Shown: piece by piece, positions 1 to 6,144 of the stretch
Numbering within the stretch: position 1 is the stretch's first letter
Layout of the letters: each line of letters begins with the position of its first letter
NCBI GenBank assembly: GCA_002691835.1
Contig: NZJA01000096.1
Location: 1 to 7,752 of the forward strand
DNA length: 7,752 nucleotides
Direction of reading: 5' to 3'
Source: Planctomycetota bacterium
GTDB taxonomy: Bacteria > Planctomycetota > UBA8108 > UBA1146
Notes under the pieces: generated by a model
Told to the model about the DNA's origin: nothing
The model's database searches: none
What the model saw: only the letters and a program-made list of their open reading frames with translations
Program-made: the position numbers and the translations under genes

Positions 1-11
1 AAAAAAAATGA

Positions 12-19
12 TATAAATA
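12..19 (+). promoter_or_regulatory. TATA box of the PRAT-SAM gene
   Basis: TATAAATA is a full match to the eukaryotic TATA consensus and lies 97 nt before the first in-frame ATG of the downstream gene. A start site about 30 nt downstream (around 42-50) would give a short leader and would exclude the ATG at 28. The same octamer recurs at 7671-7678 before the next gene boundary, which supports its being a genuine core promoter element here. The assignment is by consensus and position only. Confidence 0.5.
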
Positions 20-108
20 AAGTCATCATGTTTTATAATAACCCAACGTGGACATAATCCTGTCACCAAGGAAGGGCTAACGAGCCTCAACTCACGAACA
101 ACCGACGC

Positions 109-1097
109 ATGGGTTCTTTTCTCCAAAAAATGGAAGATCGAAAGCTGAAACTCGAGGGATGGCTGAAGACCCAGCCACCCGCGGTGAGAAACGATTGAAT
201 ACTAACGTGGACTTCGTCGATCCCGCCGCGTTCCCCTGAAACTGCCCTTTCGTGATCGCTACGTTCCAACAGGTTGAAATTGGCATAACTTCGGCAACCG
301 GCGCCATGCAAGGTCGGTCGCCCCCCCTTTTCACCAGTCTCGAGGGTATTGCGGTCATGTGTCTTGATCCATTTTGGGTCGGAAACGACATGTATTTATT
401 GTCACTCATTCTTGGTTGCAACCATGTAGGGGGCGTTCTTGGCTACACGCTCGGCCTGGTGAACCAAAATCTAGAGAAGCAAGCGGCGAGCATGCCGAAT
501 AGGCCACCGACGATGGCGACTGGATCTTTTTCTGGACCACCAAAAGTTTTGGCGCTTAACCTCGCCGTTTTCACGGCAGTTCAGGCCGGTTTGACGCTAG
601 CTGTAAAACGCTACAGAGGGGTTGAAGATATACAGACAAACATGATAGGAATGTTTGGTGCTGGTGCATCCTTATCTCTGACGACAAATATCTTCGGCGA
701 TCAGCCCGCGTCTCCCGGACAAGTCAAACCAACGACGACTTCCGGGTACATTATCGACGCGGTACGTACCGGAGCTCTATTTGCTGCTCTTAATGGTGCG
801 TTTATGAAAGTTGGACAGAGGTTTGGTGGTAAAAACGACCCTCAAGATGTTTATTACTACCATACCTTTGGCATGCTTTCTACTCTTGGTCTCGAAAAAT
901 ATGAAAAAAATTTCCGGAGAGGGCAGTTGATGGACGACTGTTTAGGTTTGCTGTCTGACAGTGCGCTGCAGGAGATCAAAATACCCCCAGGACCACGCCT
1001 GAAAATTCTGAACTACGTCGCTGCCAGCAAGGTGATTGTAACCGCCGAAACGAACAGGTATATCGGTACCCAAGAAACCAACACATCACAGGCCTGA
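109..1097 (+). CDS. PRAT (Tim17/22/23) family protein with C-terminal SAM domain, TRIC/HP30-like
   Basis: Spliced model: exons 109-183, 273-312 and 430-1097, giving 260 aa, close to the roughly 260 aa of plant HP30/TRIC proteins. Hydrophobic segments lie near residues 26-49, 78-97, 110-128 and 149-167. The PRAT core R-x3-D is R101/D105 (KRYRGVED). A SAM domain spans about 187-235 (LGLEKYEKNF, then LLSDSALQEI and IPPGPRLKIL). In plants these proteins sit in mitochondrial and chloroplast envelope membranes, and TRIC1/2 use the SAM domain in tRNA import; that role is inferred here. The unspliced frame has no ATG before 306 and carries a 39-residue insert. Splicing restores a family-like N-terminus (LEGWLKTQPPA joined to VEIGITSATGAMQ, then GGVLGYTLG). 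ATG 109 is the first ATG of the frame after a stop at 55. ATG 130, in the same frame, has a better Kozak context (A at -3, G at +4) and would give 253 aa. A convergent carrier gene follows. Confidence 0.87.
184..272 (+). other. Intron 1 of the PRAT-SAM gene (89 nt)
   Basis: The donor is GTGAGA directly after codon GCG, and the acceptor is TTCCAACAG followed by GTTGAAATTGG; phase 0. Retention would bring in an in-frame TGA at 196. A TACTAAC heptamer lies at 200-206, but only 16 nt from the donor and 66 nt from the acceptor, so its use as branch point is doubtful. Removing this intron joins two stretches that are contiguous in plant TRIC/HP30 proteins. Confidence 0.8.
313..429 (+). other. Intron 2 of the PRAT-SAM gene (117 nt, in frame, no stop)
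   Basis: The donor is GTCGGT after CATGCAAG, and the acceptor is GCAACCATGTAG followed by GGGGCGTTC. The intron splits a glycine codon after its first base. Its length is a multiple of three and it lacks in-frame stops, so a naive translation runs through it as 39 residues (from RSPPLF to GCNHVG) that break the first PRAT membrane segment. Excision gives the Gly-rich helix expected in Tim17/22/23 proteins (ATGAMQ-GGVLGYTLG). Confidence 0.75.
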
Positions 1098-1412
1098 ATA
1101 AATACGGTACTCAATTGAGCATTGCCGACGAAAGCATTGACATGATTTTACGTAGCGCACTCGTGTGCAAGCTTAAAAAGAGTTTTTATCACCAACAAGA
1201 ACACTTACAACACTTTGAACGAAAGAATTCCGTAATTTTTCGACCACACTTAATACGCTTCATCAGAGTTTACACAAATTAGCTGCTATGAATCAGTGAG
1301 CAAATGATGTCTGCATCTCCATCTGCTGTCAGGTCTCTATTGTGTGCCCCCGTTTTCGATCACATCTGTAGCACGTTTGTGAGTGTCATGGGCTTCGCCT
1401 GTGACACTCAAT
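1098..1412. other. Intergenic region between convergent 3' ends
   Basis: This space is shared by the 3' ends of the + strand PRAT-SAM gene and the minus strand carrier gene. I see no gene. An AATAAA overlaps the PRAT-SAM stop codon (1097-1102). TTACA at 1205-1209 and 1270-1274 reads as TGTAA, the green-algal polyadenylation signal, on the minus strand downstream of the carrier stop. These short motifs are only suggestive. The one striking structure is the hairpin at 1380-1410. Confidence 0.5.
1380..1410. repeat. Inverted repeat / hairpin just past the carrier stop codon
   Basis: The arms TGAGTGTCA (1380-1388) and TGACACTCA (1402-1410) are perfectly complementary over 9 bp. In a + strand RNA the stem continues through two G-U pairs and two G-C pairs to a CTTCG loop, making 13 pairs. 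In the minus strand transcript the two wobbles become C-A mismatches, leaving 9+2 bp. It begins two bases beyond the carrier stop codon, so it would lie at the very start of that mRNA's 3' UTR. Function is unknown. Confidence 0.65.
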
Positions 1413-2594
1413 TTATCTCGCCGAGCCGTGGTAGTTCTCGACAAGAACACCTGTTGGTAGTGTCTTTCGGTTGTCCTCCCACTTCCTTAAGGATGAACGC
1501 ATGATTTCAAAAAAACAGAAAAATATTGCAGAGTTTATGCCGTTTGAAAACGACCGCGGTCCCACCCCGGTGAAAAACGTTCTCACTCGGCCAAAACCAG
1601 GAACAGACTCATGCCAAACACTGGATATTGCCCCAGTAAACGAAGGTTGCTGTGATGCGTTACACATCATCCTCGTCTTGACAACATCCAAAGGGGTGGT
1701 TGCTGCAGCTGCCACAGCACCTGCAATGAGTCCCATTGAGATGTCAGCGACCGCAGCGGCCTCCTCTTGAGACCTCCCTGTTAATCGGCGATGCATCGTG
1801 CGCATTGTCTCATATGCGGCAAACTTGACAGCCATGTCTGGGACGTCTTCAAGAAGTGTTGGAAGGTATCCAGTAAAAAGTCCTCGAGGTCCAGCTGCAG
1901 ATGTGATTTGCCTTGCAGCAACGACAACATTTGGATAAACGTTCGCCTGTACTGAACGTATGCAAACAGCGGCAGGGACTTTTACAATCGATGATCCAAG
2001 CGCACCGATACCACCCGCGAGGAACGCAATCGTCGACACGGAACAATCAGAATGGGCTTCGAGAAATTTCTTTGCTGCGCCATAAAATGCAAAATATGTT
2101 CCAATGGCAATTCCGGCACCGCCAGCTGCACCGAGTACCCCTTTGTAGAGGCTACCAAGTTCAGCTCCAAGTTTTCCCAAAAGAGCGCCAGTTGCGATTG
2201 CCACAGAACGAGGCGATGATCGCGCATTGTGCGTAGCTTGGCCGATGCCGATGCCGTACTTCCCTGTGCTGACAGCTGCGGTTGCGTTTGTCGCATTTTT
2301 TCCCCTCAGAGATCTTTTGTCTTTCAAGGTGGCTTGCATTCGGACTTTTATGGTATCGAGGGGATGTATAGTGCTCTGCGAAGCAGCACGCGCAGCGGCA
2401 CCAGCGAAAACATCTGTCATTGGTAAGAAGCTCGAGATGCTGCCGAACACGCCCGTCTTAGGCGGCCTCGATGTTAAACTAGCCTCAACTCGCACGCGCA
2501 GGTCAAGTTCCATGTCACCTCGTCGCCGAGGTCGTGCGAACCTGCTATGGCGCACCGGTAGATGCAAATTGAGCTGTTCGAGAGAGCCAGCCAT
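1413..2594 (-). CDS. Mitochondrial carrier family (SLC25-type) protein
   Basis: A 393-aa intron-free gene read from ATG 2594. The MCF signature Px[DE]xx[KR] appears in repeat 1 (PLDTIKVR, residues 78-85) and repeat 3 (PLDVVKTR, 301-308). Repeat 2 has a degenerate form (KVPAAVCIR, P207), where the acidic residue is Ala. Membrane segments follow the usual six-helix, three-repeat plan (for example SLYKG, then GIAIGTYFAFYGAAKKFL; GLFTGYLPTLLEDVPDMAVKF). The middle VP motif and TTPLDVVKTRMM recall S-adenosylmethionine carriers, but the substrate cannot be fixed from sequence. The N-terminal 55-60 residues form an Arg-rich extension, and the first matrix loop is about 25 residues longer than usual. 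The frame stays open upstream to a GTG at 2726, but there is no ATG there; ATG 2594 has G at -3 and +4 and lies 75 nt after a TATA box. Location is inferred as the inner membrane of mitochondrion or plastid. Confidence 0.88.
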   Translation of the reverse strand: MAGSLEQLNLHLPVRHSRFARPRRRGDMELDLRVRVEASLTSRPPKTGVFGSISSFLPMTDVFAGAAARAASQSTIHPLDTIKVRMQATLKDKRSLRGKNATNATAAVSTGKYGIGIGQATHNARSSPRSVAIATGALLGKLGAELGSLYKGVLGAAGGAGIAIGTYFAFYGAAKKFLEAHSDCSVSTIAFLAGGIGALGSSIVKVPAAVCIRSVQANVYPNVVVAARQITSAAGPRGLFTGYLPTLLEDVPDMAVKFAAYETMRTMHRRLTGRSQEEAAAVADISMGLIAGAVAAAATTPLDVVKTRMMCNASQQPSFTGAISSVWHESVPGFGRVRTFFTGVGPRSFSNGINSAIFFCFFEIMRSSLRKWEDNRKTLPTGVLVENYHGSAR

Positions 2595-2669
2595 TGCTTC
2601 CTTGTGAATCTTAACACGACGTTTGGCAGGAGCGTACGGAAATGTGATTGGTTCGGAAGCAGCAGAAAA

Positions 2670-2675
2670 CTTATA
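2670..2675 (-). promoter_or_regulatory. TATA box of the carrier gene
   Basis: TATAAG on the minus strand lies 75 nt upstream of ATG 2594. A start site about 30 nt downstream (around 2640) would give a leader of 45-50 nt and would make translation from the upstream open frame (2595-2726) impossible. This supports ATG 2594 as the start. A CCAAT pentamer falls at 2649-2653 on the minus strand, between this box and the start codon. Confidence 0.45.
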
Positions 2676-3658
2676 AGAGGAATAGGCTTGTTCCCTTGTC
2701 AGAGCTCTCGCCAGATGGACGGGCACAACTCTGCAAAAATGACAGCGAATTACACGGAAATCAATGAGGGCAGTAGGTTTGATGAAAACTCACAAAGATC
2801 GTGTACTTCTGAGCAGATGACGAGTCACAATGCAAAAGAGAGAGATATTGTGGGGCACTGGACAAGGAAATGAAACTCTGCTGCCAAGCTGTTTCTGCCT
2901 GCAATGAGAACATATGTATCAAGAGTCTATGGTGCGAATAGTTTGTGGGGATTCAATGTCGAAGGCACTTGCCTTCAGGGCCAGATTCAAGCAGCGGAAA
3001 TCTATCGAAGGTACGGGTATTTGTACTGTTTGACCGGTTGTTGAACTCAAGTTGACCTGAGGCAAAAGAAAAGGTGAGGCGAGTATTTTATATTCCCCGC
3101 AAGAAGCCACACCGTCTCCCTAATGTAGTATGCTTGTGCTGCGCCTGACCAAGCAACGGAGCACTGACACTGAAACAAGCAAAATGACCAGAGAAGCACC
3201 TGCCAAGAAACAGTCACGAGCCGGGAAGTTAACGGAGAAGATCGGACGGCATTATTTGAACGGCCCCAAAGACAACAAAGACCGTCACGTGTAAAGAGAA
3301 AACAAGGATACGGACATATCACAGCGCAAGCAGTGCATGTTCAAATGACACGTCGTTTAGCAAACACGTTTAGAGTCCATTCACATCGCGTCGATCGTCA
3401 AAGTCGAGATTGTCGAAAAGAAGTTTCCGCGGGAACGAACCTCTAGGGCGCAGATAAACAGAAGGCTATAGAAGATGCGCACTGGGTTGCCGAGGACGCG
3501 GCTAACTCTACCCGACCCCGTATGCTGCTTCACCTGACCCATGTGCACGTCATTGCACAGTACGGGTGTGGAAATCCGGGAAATCAGATGGGGTTGCTGT
3601 GTGTGCGTAACCTTGCGCGCCGGTATCCCTCAACCACAGCTCGCAAAAATGTGATCAA

Positions 3659-3702
3659 ATGTTTGCTTGATAAAATTTAATAGAATTAATAATATCATAA
3701 TG
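3659..3702 (+). promoter_or_regulatory. AT-rich tract, candidate AGPase core promoter
   Basis: A run of almost pure A/T that stands out from its mixed-composition surroundings, ending 70 nt before the proposed AGPase start codon. No exact TATAAA is present; GATAAAAT at 3669-3676 is the closest. Position and composition are the only evidence. Confidence 0.3.
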
Positions 3703-3772
3703 TCGTTATCCGAAATGTCGTTTGATATGGATAAGCTGATCACAAACACTGAAGTATCCGTGAACGCTAGAT

Positions 3773-5504
3773 ATGTCCATTCAGTGCTCCTTATCAAACA
3801 CACGGTAAGCATCCAGCGCTGGATACTAGTTCAATCTCCATTTTTCTGAACCTGATCTGGTGTAAAATGCCGCTAACAACTGTTTCCTATTCAACGATAT
3901 AGCTTTCCTCCCGGGCAACTTGCTGGGAAACACCGCGTGGCTGGCCTGAAACTTAGCGCAAACTGGTAACCACTTTCGTAAACACCGCTCATAACTGCTC
4001 ATATGTTTACCCGTGATACTCTTTCATCAGTGCTAGGGTGTCTGCTGTGCGTTCTGTTCGCTTATACACCACGAAAGCAGTTGCTGCTCAAGCTGATGAA
4101 AACTCGACTTCAAGTGCTATCTTCAATTCCAAATCTGTGGCTGCAGTAATCCTCGGGGGCGGCGCAGGAACCCGACTGTATCCGTTGACAAAATCCCGCG
4201 CCAAGCCCGCAGTACCGATTGGAGGGGCGTATCGTCTTATTGATGTTCCTATGTCAAACTGTTTGAATTCAGGCATATCGAAAATGTACATCTTGACACA
4301 GTTCAACTCGGTCTCCCTTAATCGTCACCTTGCGCGGACTTATAATTTCGGCAACGGCATCATGTATGGTGGCAGTGGCTTCGTCGAAGTTCTGGCTGCA
4401 ACGCAAACACCAGGTCTGGGTGGCAAGGAATGGTTTCAAGGCACAGCCGACGCTGTTAGGCAATATTCATGGCTCTTTGAGGATATTAAGAACAAAGATG
4501 TTCAAGATATCGTGATTCTTTCCGGCGATCACCTTTACCGAATGGTACGTGCAAACCGTGGTTTATGACCGCAGTTTAACTCACCTGTATCAACTTCACA
4601 GGACTATATGGCGTTCGTTGCTAGGCACCGTGAAGTAAATGCTGACATTACCATAGGGTGTCTTCCAATAGATGAAGAGCGCGCTTCAGACTTCGGGCTA
4701 ATGAAGATTGAAAACACGGGTCGAATTACTGAATTTGCAGAGAAACCAGAAGGTGCAGCACTTAAAGCTATGGCAGTCGACACATCAATCCTTGGTCTAT
4801 CGACCGAGGAAGCAAAAGCATCTCCATATATCGCTTCCATGGGCATTTATGTTTTCAAGAAATCTGCTCTTCTAGCGTTCCTGAACTCGGAATACCCAAA
4901 AGACAACGACTTTGGTGGAGAGATTATTCCAAAAGCCGCGGCCGATGGTTATCACGTTCAGGCATACCTGTTCAACGATTACTGGGAAGACATCGGAACC
5001 ATCAAGTCCTTCTTTGAAGCTAATCTGGCTCTTGCTAAGAATCCACCCCAGTTCGAGTTTTACGATGCACGTGCACCAATCTATACCTCCCCGCGGTTCT
5101 TGCCGCCAGCCAAAGTCGAAAAATGTCATGTCAAAGATGCCATCATTTCGCATGGTTGTTCTCTTGCAGATTGCTCCGTAGAAGATGCCATTGTTGGACT
5201 TCGATCTCAAATCGGTAAAGGTTGTAACATCATGCACGCCATGATCATCGGAGCTGATTTCTATGAGACTGACGAGCAGAAGGCAGCGATTGTGGAATCA
5301 GGTGGAGTGCCCGTAGGCATTGGTGAAGGATGTACTATTTCAAATGCTATTATTGACAAGAACGCACGCATTGGCAAGAACTGCGTTATCACTAATGCTA
5401 GTGGAGTTGAGGAACTAGAAGATGAAGAGAACGGAATCTACATCCGATCAGGAATCGTAACTATCTTGCGCAATGCTACCATTCCAGATGGAACGGTCAT
5501 ATGA
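3773..5504 (+). CDS. ADP-glucose pyrophosphorylase, large-subunit type
   Basis: Makes ADP-glucose and PPi from glucose-1-phosphate and ATP, the committed step of starch synthesis, normally as a plastid heterotetramer. Spliced model: 3773-3804, 4031-4544 and 4602-5504, giving 482 aa. The nucleotide-binding loop is [12 protein letters not shown] (R59) with AKPAVP (K69). [10 protein letters not shown] carries catalytic Asp177, re-formed across intron 2. FAEKP (K230) binds glucose-1-phosphate, and a left-handed beta-helix domain ends in TIPDGTVI. Large-subunit-like marks are [42 protein letters not shown] and DAIISHGC. The main exon opens only with GTG after a TGA at 4014, so an upstream exon is required. 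ATG 3773 ([11 protein letters not shown]) ends at a strong GTAAGC donor in the right phase and yields a Ser/Arg/Val-rich transit peptide. Probably allosterically regulated (3-PGA/Pi) like its relatives. The identity is certain; exon 1 is inferred. Confidence 0.93.
3805..4030 (+). other. Intron 1 of the AGPase gene (226 nt, or 232)
   Basis: The donor GTAAGC follows CACACG, and the acceptor is TACTCTTTCATCAG. A second AG six bases on (TGCTAG, ending 4036) is an in-frame alternative that removes two residues (480 aa). CAG at 4030, directly after the pyrimidine-rich stretch, is preferred. A perfect palindrome follows the donor immediately (3811-3824). The donor and phase fit well, but no transcript evidence is available and another upstream exon is possible. 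Confidence 0.6.
4545..4601 (+). other. Intron 2 of the AGPase gene (57 nt)
   Basis: The donor GTACGT follows the codons for HLYRM, and the acceptor is CAACTTCACAG followed by GACTATATG; phase 0. Excision restores the invariant GDHLYRMDY block. Although 57 nt is a multiple of three, it contains an in-frame TGA (4566-4568), so retention would truncate the enzyme after the first third. Confidence 0.93.
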
Positions 5505-5538
5505 GGATCTTACTAAATCAAATGATTTTTTTGAGACT

Positions 5539-5543
5539 GTAAC
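5539..5543 (+). terminator. Candidate TGTAA polyadenylation signal of the AGPase gene
   Basis: TGTAA lies 34 nt after the AGPase stop codon. This pentamer is the usual polyadenylation signal in many green algae. A five-base motif occurs often by chance, so this rests on position alone. Confidence 0.25.
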
Positions 5544-5632
5544 ATTCTTCGCTTATGTTAACGATGTTCTCAATGTCACCTTTAAGTGATGAAACTCCGC
5601 TCGGAAACATGCGTGTGCACATTTCTAATAGT

Positions 5633-5669
5633 TACCTTCGTAAATTGTACCTTCGTACCTTCGAAGGTA
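5633..5669. repeat. Three TACCTTCG direct repeats ending in a palindrome
   Basis: TACCTTCG occurs at 5633-5640, 5648-5655 and 5656-5663. The last copy is followed by AAGGTA, forming the perfect 14-nt palindrome TACCTTCGAAGGTA (5656-5669). The cluster is 130-165 nt past the AGPase stop codon and about 480 nt before the RPL10 start, so it could be a 3' UTR element or an upstream regulatory site. Function is unknown. Confidence 0.6.
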
Positions 5670-5921
5670 GATATCGAACGAAAAACTATCTGCTTTTTGT
5701 CAGTTCTGATAAGTAACAAATAATGGCACGGAAAAAGGCCTTCGTAGTGAGATGAATTATGTCCAATGTGGATATTTATATTTCATTCCGAACTTATTTT
5801 CACTATCGTGACCCAAGCATGGTTAAAATCCGATCAATTGCAAAACAAACATGGGCAATTAGTATGACACTGTACCACTTGAGATCATAGACCTATCATA
5901 GGAGGTACAAAAAATCACGCC

Positions 5922-5954
5922 TTGGTGATGAGAAGTTCGCTTTGAAATCACCAA
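5922..5954. repeat. Inverted repeat / hairpin with TTCG loop
   Basis: TTGGTGAT (5922-5929) pairs perfectly with ATCACCAA (5947-5954). After a small internal loop a second stem (GAAG with CTTT, one G-U pair) closes a TTCG tetraloop (5936-5939). It lies 190 nt before the RPL10 start codon in otherwise unremarkable non-coding DNA. Its role is unknown. Confidence 0.55.
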
Positions 5955-6144
5955 AATTTGATAGCGACCAAAAAGATAATTCACGCCTATTTATTTAAAC
6001 TCTCGAGTCTTAAAAATAAATACTGATCCCGCAACTCTCAATGATCTCTTGCTTGATTTTTTTTTCGGCAGCTCTTAAAACCCGGATCCTGCTTCGCACA
6101 CCCCTTTCGGAACACTCGCTTGAACCTGCGGTGAAGTTGCCGCG

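Larger units (their letters stand above)
2595..3772. other. Intergenic region between divergent carrier and AGPase genes
   Basis: About 1.2 kb separates the two divergent start codons, much more than the other gaps here. Short open frames on both strands (up to about 90 codons, such as minus 3047-3322) show no family resemblance and look like chance. No tRNA A/B boxes or snoRNA boxes are convincing. The end nearest the AGPase gene, about 3659-3702, is sharply AT-rich (GATAAAATTTAATAGAATTA and onward) and is the best candidate core promoter for that gene. The rest is unexplained. Confidence 0.5.
5505..6144. other. Intergenic region between AGPase and RPL10
   Basis: No gene seen in 640 nt. It holds the AGPase 3' UTR, a TACCTTCG repeat cluster (5633-5669), a long hairpin (5922-5954) and the RPL10 promoter. 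A TATTTATTTAAAC tract around 5988-6000 may be the core promoter. A T8-9 run followed by CGGCAG at about 6057-6071 could be a polypyrimidine tract and acceptor of a leader intron, but no donor can be assigned with confidence. Confidence 0.45.

Noticed and set aside
252..305. Start of the PRAT gene at GTG 252
   Set aside because: GTG is not expected as a start in a nuclear gene. 252-272 is the 3' end of an intron, and the true N-terminus comes from the exon at 109-183.
2595..2726. N-terminal extension of the carrier to 2726
   Set aside because: The upstream frame begins with GTG, not ATG, and contains the TATA box and probable leader. ATG 2594 has the better context.
3047..3322. 91-codon minus-strand frame in the long intergenic region
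   Set aside because: Low-information, Cys/Trp-rich composition with no family resemblance; likely a chance open frame.
3667..3849. 60-codon + strand frame over the AGPase exon 1 region
   Set aside because: Its frame ends in the wrong phase for the conserved exon. It begins with TTG and lies in AT-rich leader/promoter sequence.
4001..4038. AGPase start at GTG 4038, or at ATG 4003
   Set aside because: GTG is an unlikely start. ATG 4003 is in another frame. An upstream spliced exon fits frame, donor and targeting peptide.
5924..6024. Box C/D snoRNA (GTGATGA and a distant CTGA)
   Set aside because: The C box is locked inside a hairpin, and the only CTGA is about 95 nt away with no terminal stem.
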